Assembly: GCF_009601765.2 (NCBI RefSeq)
Contig: NZ_CP045700.1
Span: 186,001-250,000 of the forward strand
Direction: 5' to 3'
Origin: Vibrio algicola
GTDB lineage: Bacteria; Pseudomonadota; Gammaproteobacteria; Enterobacterales; Vibrionaceae
DNA: 64,000 bases
Numbering within the stretch: the stretch's first letter is position 1; every line of letters starts with the position of its first letter. This document shows, piece after piece, positions 7,533-15,910 of this stretch. Position numbers and translations under genes: made by a program. The notes beneath the pieces were generated by a model. That model saw only the letters and a list, made by a program, of their open reading frames with translations. It was not told the origin of the DNA and did not search any database.

Positions 7533-8575
7533 GGGCTTTGTTGAATCGCTCAGATAATGCTCAATTATTCCATTAACACTGAGTTCAGTTATCATAGCTG
7601 GCCTTTCATTCCAGTTAGCTGTTTAACACATGCCTTACAAACACAATGACGCCAAACGCCATCATTTTAAGAAGCATACCTATGCCTTAAATAACTATCG
7701 GGAGTATAACCAGGCTCTCAGACAACGTGGTCGGTTCGATATTTGGATATCTGAAGATATCATCAAACATTGGCAACATGACGACCGCGTTTATGATGGT
7801 ACCGGCTCTTCCGTTAAGTATCCTGACAGCACCATCGAAGCCTGCCACTACATTCGATTGGTATATAAATTTCCTCTACGTCAAGCTCAGGGACTGATTG
7901 AAAACTTACTGATGAAACTCGGCATGGACAACCTTCAATGCCCAGATTATACGCTGTTATCAAAGCGGCTAAAGCAACTCAACCTTACAGCTCCCCGCTT
8001 TAGAAAGCATGAAATGCCAGATGACAAAATGGCAGCGATAGCCATTGATTCAACGGGTCTCAAACGATTTGGGAAGGATGAATGGCATCAAGAAAAACAT
8101 AAGGTTAACGCAAAACGAAGCTGGCGAAAGGCGCACTTTGCGGTTGATGAGGGGCACTTCATTCAAAGCGCAGTCCTCACCGACAAAATGTATGATACCA
8201 ATATGGTGTACCAGACATTAGAAGCCCATTTTCCGAATGCCGAGATTGTTATTCCACCGAAAGACAATACGTTTGCCGATGAGGCTCATCACCCTAAGAG
8301 GATGAGTAACCTGATAGGTTGCTTCGCCCTTGGTATTATAGGTTGGCAGAGCGTGCGGCAATACGGCAAAAGGAATATCTCAGAAACTGCCATGCAACGT
8401 TACAAGAAGATAATCGGCAATACATTACACAGCAGAAAATTTAAAAATCAGTCAAAGGAAATGTTACTCGGTTGTTCTATTTTAAATCGCTTCACTCACC
8501 TCGGTATGCCCAATAGCTACCGAGCTGCCTAACCGTATCAAAAGACCACAAAGTTTTAGTATTGCAACAATGCCC
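7533..8575 (+). mobile_element. IS5-family insertion sequence, internally deleted copy
   Basis: The ends are GGGCTTTGTTGAATCGCT on the left and the complement of GGGCATTGTTGCAATACT on the right, matching the GGCTTTGTTGCA ends of the second copy at 22458-23577. The element is 78 bp shorter than that copy. No clear target duplication flanks it. Confidence 0.85.
7630..8532 (+). pseudogene. IS5-family transposase with a 26-residue internal deletion
   Basis: A 300-residue DDE transposase with IAIDSTGLKRFGKDEW (first catalytic Asp) and QYGKRNISETAMQRYKK (third catalytic Glu region). Compared with the 326-residue relative at 22500-23480, it lacks 26 residues between AVLTDK and MYDTN, in frame. The missing block is the strand before the second catalytic Asp. 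The deletion ends share the GACAAAA microhomology. An Asp is restored at the join, but spacing to the first Asp is wrong, so activity is unlikely. The two proteins otherwise differ at many positions, so they are related elements rather than recent copies. Confidence 0.8.
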
Positions 8576-8706
8576 TCTGAGACCGGCTATTTTGGTTTTC
8601 ATTTTTTGGATAAGATAAGAGTTCGTTCTTTGTAGAAAATAAAGTACAAACAAAGCTGACCTGTTGATTTAAGTGCTCATATTACAAGCAATGCTTGCTA
8701 AAAATG

Positions 8707-8742
8707 ATACTATCTATCTATCTATCTACCTATCTACCTATT
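8707..8742. repeat. Tetranucleotide microsatellite (TATC/TACC) before the OmpA-like gene
   Basis: Four perfect TATC units (8711-8726) are followed by TACC, TATC, TACC and TATT. The array ends 8 bp before the ATG at 8751 and thus lies over its promoter or leader. It also lies inside an upstream in-frame extension starting at a GTG at 8673. Slippage here could vary expression, as with known phase-variable surface genes. Confidence 0.8.
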
Positions 8743-8750
8743 TGGAAATC

Positions 8751-9681
8751 ATGAAAAAAATAATATTATTTACTAGTTTATTCAGTATTCCAGTACTGGC
8801 TGCGACGGAGTCCCCTCAGATTTTTGTTGGTGTAAAGGGTGGGTATCAATGGGCCCTAGACGACAATTACAATCATTCACATCCAGAGGGCACAATTTTA
8901 GGTCTCTATGGCGGGTTACAGTTTACGCCCTCTTGGAGTTGGGATTTAGGCTATCAATATCACGATAAACTAAAGGCAGACGTCACATCAGTTAATGTTA
9001 AAACTTGGTTGATTGAAAGTGCTCTTCGTTACGATTGGTACCTACAAGATAACCTAAGTTTATACGGTCGGCTTGGTGCTGCTTATTGGGACATGGAAAA
9101 AACGCAAATGTCTTCAAATGAGAGCGATGCAACAGGCTTTTCTCCTCTCGGTGAGGTAGGGATTAACTATCTCTTTAATCCTAACGTCCGATTATCAATG
9201 GGCTACCAATACATTGACAGTATTGGTAAGTCAAATACGGGTAAGTATGGTAAGTCAAATACGGGTAAGTATGATAGCCATGGATTGTTGGTCAGTCTAA
9301 CCTATACGTTTGGCAGTACAACTCAACCAGCGTTAGTCGAAACAGCGCCAACGTCTATTATTGAAGATACTCCCGTTAAAGAGACAGCCACTGTAAAAGC
9401 ACCTCCTCAAACACAGGCCTTTTCACCAAAAACTACAGATGGATTGTTTGGTTTTGATTCAGTCGAACCTAGCCAAGAGTTTATTGACCAATTAACTGAG
9501 ATCTCTTCAGTATTAAATTCTTACCCACAAGCTCAGGCTAAAGTTGTTGGACACACCGACGCAACTTGAGTGGAGAGGTGAGGGTGAGTCTCAACCTGTT
9601 GCAGATAACAATACTGCTGAAGGACGAGCTAAAAACCGCCGAGTTGAAATCACCATTCCTAACTTCCAGTTTCAAGAATAG
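8751..9681 (+). pseudogene. OmpA-family outer membrane protein, frameshifted in the C-terminal domain
   Basis: The frame from 8751 starts with a signal peptide (MKKIILFTSLFSIPVLAA) and an eight-strand OmpA-like barrel (FVGVKGGYQWALDD, WDLGYQYHDKL, YGRLGAAYWD), then a linker and the start of an OmpA/MotB peptidoglycan domain (FGFDSVEPS ... VVGHTDAT) before a stop at 9567-9569. In another frame the end of the same domain continues directly: GESQPVADNNTAEGRAKNRR to the stop at 9679-9681. The middle of the domain, with its NxxLSxxRA helix, is missing. The gene therefore has a deletion plus frameshift. A 24-bp unit is duplicated in tandem at 9225-9272 (GKSNTGKY twice). A barrel-only protein may still be made. 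Confidence 0.82.
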
Positions 9682-9692
9682 GTTGTATTACT

Positions 9693-12600
9693 ATGAATAA
9701 ATATTTTAAATTTCTATTTGCAATAGTGATTTTTCCACTATTAATGCTATTAACTGGTTGTAATTCAGAAGGTGCCTTCTCTGGACCAACCGTAAAATTA
9801 GAACGTATAGATATCACCGCTTCACCGATAACAACACGAGGTGTTAGTGAATTAACGCTTGCGGTAGGTAACAAGCAGCCCTTTGAAGCGGTTGGTCATT
9901 ACTCTGACGGCACATCTCAAGCATTTAAGGATTTAAGTGCGCTTGATTGGGATTCTAGTGATTCAGAGGCTGGGCGTTTTGATGCTCCTGGGGTGCTTAC
10001 TGGCATCGAAGTGGGTAGCACGACCCTCACGGCCAGTAAAGATGGTGTTACTAGTAATGAGGTTACTGTCACCGTAACGGATGCGGTCATCACATCGATT
10101 CAAGTGACGCCTTCACCGATCAACGTAGCAAAAGGTCAGACTCAGCAGTTAACTGCAACAGCGACATTCAGTGATGGGACGTCCTCTGACGTGTCTAACT
10201 CAGTGACGTGGACATCTCTCGATACGGCGACCGCTACCGTGTCATCAACTGGGTTATTATCTGCGGTTAAGATGGGTAATACGACCCTCACGGCCACGAA
10301 GGATGGCGTGACCAGTAATACGGAGGATGTGGATGTGTCGGGAGCGGTCATTACGGCCATTCAAGTGACACCTTCGCCTGTGAAAATTGCGAAAGGTCAG
10401 ACTCAGCAGTTAACTGCAACAGCGACATTCAGTGATGGGACGTCCTCTGACGTGTCTAACTCAGTGACGTGGACATCTCTCGATACGGCGACCGCTACCG
10501 TGTCATCAGAGGGTTTATTGTATGCGGTTAAGATGGGTAATACGACCCTCACGGCCACGAAGGATGGCGTGACCAGTAATACGGTGGATGTGGATGTGTC
10601 GGGAGCGGTCATTACGGCCATTCAAGTGACGCCTTCACCGGTCAACGTAGCAAAAGGTCAGACTCAGCAGTTAACTGCAACAGCGACATTCAGTGATGGG
10701 ACGTCCTCTGACGTGTCTAACTCAGTGACGTGGACACCTCTCGATACGGCGACCGCTACCGTGTCATCAGAGGGTTTATTGTATGCGGTTAAGATGGGTA
10801 ATACGACCCTCACGGCCACGAAGGATGGCGTGACCAGTAATACGGAGGATGTGGATGTGTCGGGAGCGGTCATTATGGCCATTCAAGTGACACCTTCGCC
10901 TGTGAAAATTGCGAAAGGTCAGACTCAGCAGTTAACTGCAACAGCGACATTCAGTGATGGGACGTCCTCTGACGTGTCTAACTCAGTGACGTGGACACCT
11001 CTCGATACGGCGACCGCTACCGTGTCATCAGAGGGTTTATTGTATGCGGTTAAGATGGGTAATACGACCCTCACGGCCACGAAGGATGGCGTGACCAGTA
11101 ATACGGTGGATGTGGATGTGTCGGGAGCGGTCATTACGGCCATTCAAGTGACGCCTTCACCGGTCAACGTAGCAAAAGGTCAGACTCAGCAGTTAACTGC
11201 AACAGCGACATTCAGTGATGGGACGTCCTCTGACGTGTCTAACTCAGTGACGTGGACATCTCTCGATACGGCGACCGCTACCGTGTCATCAACTGGGTTA
11301 TTATCTGCGGTTAAGATGGGTAATACGACCCTCACGGCCACGAAGGATGGCGTGACCAGTAATACGGAGGATGTGGATGTGTCGGGAGCGGTCATTACGG
11401 CCATTCAAGTGACACCTTCGCCTGTGAAAATTGCGAAAGGTCAGACTCAGCAGTTAACTGCAACAGCGACATTCAGTGATGGGACGTCCTCTGACGTGTC
11501 TAACTCAGTGACGTGGACACCTCTCGATACGGCGACCGCTACCGTGTCATCAGAGGGTTTATTGTATGCGGTTAAGATGGGTAATACGACCCTCACGGCC
11601 ACGAAGGATGGCGTGACCAGTAATACGGTGGATGTGGATGTGTCGGGAGCGGTCATTACGGCCATTCAAGTGACGCCTTCACCGGTCAACGTAGCAAAAG
11701 GTCAGACTCAGCAGTTAACTGCAACAGCGACATTCAGTGATGGGACGTCCTCTGACGTGTCTAACTCAGTGACGTGGACACCTCTCGATACGGCGACCGC
11801 TACCGTGTCATCAGAGGGTTTATTGTATGCGGTTAAGATGGGTAATACGACCCTCACGGCCACGAAGGATGGCGTGACCAGTAATACGGTGGATGTGGAT
11901 GTGTCGGGAGCGGTCATTACGGCCATTCAAGTGACGCCTTCACCGGTCAACGTAGCAAAAGGTCAGACTCAGCAGTTAACTGCAACAGCGACATTCAGTG
12001 ATGGGACGTCCTCTGACGTGTCTAACTCAGTGACGTGGACATCTCTCGATACGGCGACCGCTACCGTGTCATCAGAGGGTTTATTGTATGCGGTTAAGAT
12101 GGGTAATACGACCCTCACGGCCACGAAGGATGGCGTGACCAGTAATACGGTGGATGTGGATGTGTCGGGAGCGGTCATTACGGCTATTCAAGTGACGCCT
12201 TCACCGGTCAACGTAGCAAAAGGTCAGACTCAGCAGTTAACTGCAACAGCGACATTCAGTGATGGGACGTCCTCTGACGTGTCTAACTCAGTGACGTGGA
12301 CATCTCTCGATACGGCGACCGCTACCGTGTCATCAACTGGGTTATTATCTGCGGTTAATATGGGTAATACGACCCTCACGGCCACGAAGGATGGCGTGAC
12401 CAGTAATACGGAGGATGTGGATGTGTCGGGAGCGGTCATTACGGCCATTCAAGTGACGCCTTCACCGGTCAACGTAGCAAAAGGTCAGACTCAGCAGTTA
12501 ACTGCAACAGCGACATTCAGTGATGGGACGTCCTCTGACGTGTCTAACTCAGTGACGTGGACACCTCTCGATACGGCGACCGCTAGCGTGTCATCAGAGG

Positions 12601-13130
12601 GTTTATTGTATGCGGTTAAGATGGGTAATACGACCCTCACGGCCACGAAGGATGGCGTGACCAGTAATACGGTGGATGTGAATGTATGTGCTGACTTGGC
12701 GGGTGCATGCATTGATACTTTCGATACTGGTACTGGTAAGTTGTTTACCAATTCACCATCAGTGGCTTACCTAGACAGTATTGGCGGAAGTGCTACAAAC
12801 GGTATTTATACTGAAACAGGAGCTTTCGGCCCAAGTGGTGATTTCTACCTATTCAACGTGACTAACGCAAATGCACTATGTACTACCTACAACGCCCTTA
12901 GTCTCGGCGGACGAACTAACTGGCGTTTAGCGACAAGAGACGAGTTAAAAACGGAGCTATACAACGTATCTGGTAATATGTTTACCGCGCGCGGTTGGCC
13001 GGCCTACACCATCTATTGGTCGGCGACTCCTGATGGTTCTAAGCAGTACTACGTGAACCTCAACAATGGCAACGCCTTCAGCCTCAATCCGAGCGGCACG
13101 TACTACGCATCCTGCGTCTCAAATCCTTAA
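9693..13130 (+). CDS. Large surface lipoprotein with eleven Ig-like (Big-2-type) repeats and a Lcl/DUF1566-like C-terminus
   Basis: An 1145-residue predicted lipoprotein. A signal peptide ends in the lipobox LLTGC (Cys at about residue 23). One divergent Ig-like unit (about residues 34-130) is followed by ten near-identical 87-residue units beginning VITAIQVTPSPVNVAKGQTQ and ending TLTATKDGVTSN, typical of bacterial Ig-like group 2 domains. The last 140 residues resemble DUF1566/Lcl C-terminal domains: TNWRLATRDELKTELYN, IYWSATPDGSKQYYVNLNNG and a terminal YYASCVSNP. Such proteins act as stalks carrying a binding tip. It sits 11 bp after the broken OmpA-like gene and ends at a terminator. Binding partner unknown. 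Confidence 0.85.
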   Translation: MNKYFKFLFAIVIFPLLMLLTGCNSEGAFSGPTVKLERIDITASPITTRGVSELTLAVGNKQPFEAVGHYSDGTSQAFKDLSALDWDSSDSEAGRFDAPGVLTGIEVGSTTLTASKDGVTSNEVTVTVTDAVITSIQVTPSPINVAKGQTQQLTATATFSDGTSSDVSNSVTWTSLDTATATVSSTGLLSAVKMGNTTLTATKDGVTSNTEDVDVSGAVITAIQVTPSPVKIAKGQTQQLTATATFSDGTSSDVSNSVTWTSLDTATATVSSEGLLYAVKMGNTTLTATKDGVTSNTVDVDVSGAVITAIQVTPSPVNVAKGQTQQLTATATFSDGTSSDVSNSVTWTPLDTATATVSSEGLLYAVKMGNTTLTATKDGVTSNTEDVDVSGAVIMAIQVTPSPVKIAKGQTQQLTATATFSDGTSSDVSNSVTWTPLDTATATVSSEGLLYAVKMGNTTLTATKDGVTSNTVDVDVSGAVITAIQVTPSPVNVAKGQTQQLTATATFSDGTSSDVSNSVTWTSLDTATATVSSTGLLSAVKMGNTTLTATKDGVTSNTEDVDVSGAVITAIQVTPSPVKIAKGQTQQLTATATFSDGTSSDVSNSVTWTPLDTATATVSSEGLLYAVKMGNTTLTATKDGVTSNTVDVDVSGAVITAIQVTPSPVNVAKGQTQQLTATATFSDGTSSDVSNSVTWTPLDTATATVSSEGLLYAVKMGNTTLTATKDGVTSNTVDVDVSGAVITAIQVTPSPVNVAKGQTQQLTATATFSDGTSSDVSNSVTWTSLDTATATVSSEGLLYAVKMGNTTLTATKDGVTSNTVDVDVSGAVITAIQVTPSPVNVAKGQTQQLTATATFSDGTSSDVSNSVTWTSLDTATATVSSTGLLSAVNMGNTTLTATKDGVTSNTEDVDVSGAVITAIQVTPSPVNVAKGQTQQLTATATFSDGTSSDVSNSVTWTPLDTATASVSSEGLLYAVKMGNTTLTATKDGVTSNTVDVNVCADLAGACIDTFDTGTGKLFTNSPSVAYLDSIGGSATNGIYTETGAFGPSGDFYLFNVTNANALCTTYNALSLGGRTNWRLATRDELKTELYNVSGNMFTARGWPAYTIYWSATPDGSKQYYVNLNNGNAFSLNPSGTYYASCVSNP
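10086..12695. repeat. Ten tandem 261-bp repeats within the Ig-like lipoprotein gene
   Basis: Ten units of exactly 261 bp (87 codons) run without spacers. Units differ at a handful of linked sites: INV/KIA/NVA near the start, TSLDT versus TPLDT, STGLLSAV versus SEGLLYAV, and NTEDV versus NTVDV. These variants are reassorted between units, which points to unequal crossing-over and gene conversion. Short ORFs seen on the opposite strand in each unit are mirror artefacts. Confidence 0.97.
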
Positions 13131-13179
13131 CGTTGAGCGTTTACAGTTTAACGTTTTAATTTTCAATTTTAGTTTTTGA

Positions 13180-13207
13180 AGTGCCAGAGTTGCATCTGGC
13201 ACTTTTT
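13180..13207 (+). terminator. Intrinsic terminator after the Ig-like lipoprotein gene
   Basis: AGTGCCAGA (13180-13188) and TCTGGCACT (13195-13203) form a perfect 9-bp stem with a 6-base loop, followed by TTTT. Confidence 0.88.
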
Positions 13208-13223
13208 AAAAGGGGGAAGATAA

Positions 13224-13430
13224 GTGAATATTGAAACTAAATTAGCATTGGTTGAAAGCAGTCAACGTATTGTTGGCATAAAAGAGGGGATGTTTGTACG
13301 TTTCTATGAGCAATCACTCTTTGGTTGGCAGCAGTGGGTATCTAAACAGGACCAATTACAGACATTGAAGGTGTTAAGGAAAAAGGTTAAGAAATTGAAT
13401 GGAAGAGAGGTGTTGTATGGTGGACCCTAG
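13224..13430 (+). pseudogene. Truncated ORF of unknown function
   Basis: A 68-residue ORF starts at GTG with a strong GGGGGAAG ribosome site. The product (MNIETKLALVESSQRIVGIK ... ending REVLYGGP) is charged and has no domain I recognise. It stops where the sequence runs into a 24-bp motif shared with another site (24565-24588), 39 bp before an IS3-family element. The gene therefore looks cut off at its 3' end by a rearrangement rather than naturally short. An intact small protein is the alternative. Confidence 0.5.
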
Positions 13431-13449
13431 ATTCTCAGAATAACCGACA
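13426..13449 (+). repeat. 24-bp motif, copy 1 (inverted relative to 24565-24588)
   Basis: This 24-base sequence, starting CCTAGATTCTCAG, recurs exactly on the opposite strand at 24565-24588. Its centre is the near palindrome ATTCTnAGAAT. Both copies lie at the broken end of an ORF, as expected of a transposon end or recombination site. Confidence 0.8.
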
Positions 13450-13532
13450 CACTTGGTATAGACACAAGTATTCTGGTCTAATCGATCTGGACACCTTGAT
13501 TGTGGATAATACGATAATCAATCGAGGTGAAT

Positions 13533-13820
13533 ATGAATACAAAACGTCAATATCGAACTTATACGAAAGAATTTAAAGAAGAGGCAATCGGCCTTATTAC
13601 CGAACAAGGGTATTCTGTCGCCCAAGCTGCTGATGCGTTGGGAGTATCACAAAACCTGCTTTACACTTGGAAGCAGAAGGCTGACGAACTCAATAATTCA
13701 TCTGTCAACGCAGATGAAAAAACGGAATTAATGGCTCTGAGAAAGGAAGTAAAGCAGCTTAGAATGGAGAAAGAGATCCTAAAAAAAGCCAGCGCCTTCT
13801 TTGCGAAAGAAATGAAGTAA
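13533..13820 (+). CDS. IS3-family transposase OrfA
   Basis: A DNA-binding protein of about 95 residues with the helix-turn-helix KEFKEEAIGLITEQGYSVAQ...ALGVSQNLLYTWK (quoted in parts) and a C-terminal leucine-rich coiled coil (ALRKEVKQLRMEKEILKKA). The ATG at 13533 is chosen because GAGGTG lies just upstream. An A7 tract at 13781-13787 near the end would allow the -1 frameshift that makes the OrfAB transposase in this family. Confidence 0.9.
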   Translation: MNTKRQYRTYTKEFKEEAIGLITEQGYSVAQAADALGVSQNLLYTWKQKADELNNSSVNADEKTELMALRKEVKQLRMEKEILKKASAFFAKEMK

Positions 13821-14688
13821 AGTTTCAATTTATTCGAGAGCATCGCTCTCGATTTCCAATAAAAATGCTTTGTAACGCTCTAAAAGTAAGCCGCAGTGCA
13901 TTTTATGATTGGTTAGCACGACCTGCTCAGATCATTACTGAGCAAGAGCTTAATTTATACAGAACTGCCAAGCGCTTATTCAAGCGCAGTCGTGGAAGTT
14001 TAGGCTCTCGTCAATTAGCTAAGAAACTACGTGAAGAAGGCTTCACTATCGGGCGTTATCGTACTCGCACCATCATGCGTAAGTTAGGTCTTGTTGTGCG
14101 TCAGCGTCGAGCTTATAAAATCACCACCAAGCGGAAACATAGTGATAGCGTTGCAGATAATATATTAAAACAACAATTTAATCCTACAGTGCCCAATCGT
14201 ATTTGGGCCGGAGATGTTACTTATCTGAGAACCAATCAAGCTTGGATGTATCTGGCTGTAGTCATGGATTTACATTCACGCGGATCATTGGTTGGGCATT
14301 ATCAGATCGCATGACGGTAGGTCTCGTTGAACGTGCATTACAAATGGCAATTACACTTCGTAAGCCTCAAAGAGGCTTACTTTTCCATAGTGATAGAGGC
14401 TCACAGTACACCAGCAGTTCATTTCAGCACCTGTTAACGAGAAATGGCATCACATCATCAATGAGCAGCGTTGGAGCTTGTTTAGACAATGCAGTCGTCG
14501 AACGGTTCTTCGGTAGCTTGAAAAATGAATGGCTACTCAATGTGGTTTATTTAACGCGTGATGCAATGAAAGAAGGTGTTGAAGAATATATCCGGTATTA
14601 CAACCATGAAAGGTTGCATACTACGCTTGGTGATTTAACGCCAATCGACTATGAAAAATTACAAAGTCAGGTGTCCTATTGGGCTTGA
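13787..14688 (+). pseudogene. IS3-family transposase OrfB, broken by a one-base deletion
   Basis: The rve-type integrase domain has the DDE residues: Asp in AGDVTYLRTN, Asp in FHSDRGSQYTS and Glu in VVERFFGSLKNEW. The frame reads from the A7 slippery tract to about 14280, where HSRR-IIGWALSDR is interrupted. One C is missing near 14281, so the first part ends at 14314 and the rest continues in another frame to 14688. The element cannot make full-length transposase on its own. An HTH_21-type segment (KRLFKRSRGSLGSRQLAKKL) precedes the catalytic core. Confidence 0.88.
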
Positions 14689-14814
14689 CCAGAATATTTT
14701 TAAAATGATATTAAAATAAAGCAAATAATAATTGTGAATGCATCATCCAGTATTTATTTTTTATGATGAATGGGTGGTTGATATTAACTTAAAACAATAT
14801 GTTTCTTTAAATGT

Positions 14815-15783
14815 TTATGATGAAATATTGAGCTTCGAACGTTCTTCTCTTGGAGTTAATTGGTAATAGGTTTTATAGGCAGAAGAGAAATGCGGACCGC
14901 TAGAAAAGCCACATTTTAATCCAATTTGAACAATAGAGGTTGAAGTGGTTTGCAGTAAATGCTTAGCGTGTTTTAGACGAACTTGCATGTAATGACGCGC
15001 CGGCATGCTATCGAGATGGCGTTTAAATAATCGCTCTAACTGACGACGAGAAATATACACTTGGTTGGCAATATCATCGGTGGTTAATGGTGTTTCGATA
15101 TGACTTTCCATTAACGCTATTGCTGCACTGAGTTTTGCATCAATAGTGGAGGTCATAAGAGGCGTGCGCTGCTTTTCTTCGCCATTTCGCAAGCCTTTCA
15201 TACACAGTAATTCGGTTAATTGTTGGATCAACTCATCTTCTTCGAACGGTTGTAAATAGTGTAATACGCAATCGAGTAGCGCGGTTTGCCCAGCGCAACT
15301 GCTAAGGTGTGGGCCAAATTGAAATAATTGATCCGTTAATGCCGCGTTTGGATATTTTTCTTTTAGATCATCGAGTAATGACCAATGGGCCACCAAGGTT
15401 TGGGCGCTGATAGGCGGCTGATCATGGTCTGGCTGCTTGTTGGTGAATTTACCACTTGCTTCAATGCCGCTATCAAATATCCAATACAACCCCGCATGGA
15501 CACTGAGTATTGGGGTGTTATGTTGATAATAATATTGCAGTGTATGTTTAACCGAAAAAGAGATGGGTTGCTGGGGGGCTTGTTCTGCTAACACGATCAA
15601 TAAATCAAACTCTTGTAGAGTCGTTAAAACAGAATGATCTAACAGCGTGAGTTGATATTTATCTTGCTCTAATAATTGATTTGCCAAGATAAAAGGTTCG
15701 CGCAATAAGCCTTCGCTCAAGGGGGAGCAACCTTGAGGGGTAAACACGCCGATATTTACGCTTGGTAAAATCATTATGCGCAA
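14815..15783 (-). CDS. GlxA-type AraC-family transcriptional regulator
   Basis: 322 residues. The N-terminal two thirds resemble the DJ-1/PfpI-like sensory domain of the GlxA group (LLIVLAEQAPQQP, ILSVHAGLYWIFDSG). The C-terminal 100 residues are the double AraC helix-turn-helix: LTTDDIANQVYISRRQLERL and IVQIGLKCGFSSGPHFSSAY. Relatives such as GbdR and CdhR control betaine and carnitine use. No such catabolic genes stand next to it, so its target is unknown. It follows the IS3 element, with convergent orientation. Confidence 0.85.
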   Translation of the reverse strand: MRIMILPSVNIGVFTPQGCSPLSEGLLREPFILANQLLEQDKYQLTLLDHSVLTTLQEFDLLIVLAEQAPQQPISFSVKHTLQYYYQHNTPILSVHAGLYWIFDSGIEASGKFTNKQPDHDQPPISAQTLVAHWSLLDDLKEKYPNAALTDQLFQFGPHLSSCAGQTALLDCVLHYLQPFEEDELIQQLTELLCMKGLRNGEEKQRTPLMTSTIDAKLSAAIALMESHIETPLTTDDIANQVYISRRQLERLFKRHLDSMPARHYMQVRLKHAKHLLQTTSTSIVQIGLKCGFSSGPHFSSAYKTYYQLTPREERSKLNISS

Positions 15784-15910
15784 CTTCGGATCATTGCTTG
15801 GGACATATAAACTGCTTCCTTGCGTTAATTATGTTGTTTTTTATCGTTGTGAGTGAGCTTTATTAATCCAATGCGCTTGTAATCTATCGAGACTTAGTTT
15901 TAAGGTGCTC

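Larger units (their letters stand above)
13469..14696 (+). mobile_element. IS3-family insertion sequence
   Basis: The terminal inverted repeats are TATTCTGGTC (13469-13478) and GACCAGAATA (14687-14696); similarity continues inward to GGACACCT. It carries the two overlapping frames orfA and orfB typical of IS3. The length is about 1228 bp. No matching target duplication is visible at the two ends. Confidence 0.9.

Noticed and set aside
10086..12695. CRISPR-like regular repeat array
   Set aside because: The period is 261 bp, with no unique spacers, and it lies inside a coding frame; no cas genes are present.
10142..12751. Ten short minus-strand ORFs, one in each Ig-like repeat
   Set aside because: They recur only because the plus-strand repeat recurs; no start signals, and the plus-strand frame is clearly the coding one.
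7340..14700. Superintegron cassette array
   Set aside because: Only one weak attC-like repeat is seen, no integrase gene and no regular repeats of about 120 bp between small ORFs.
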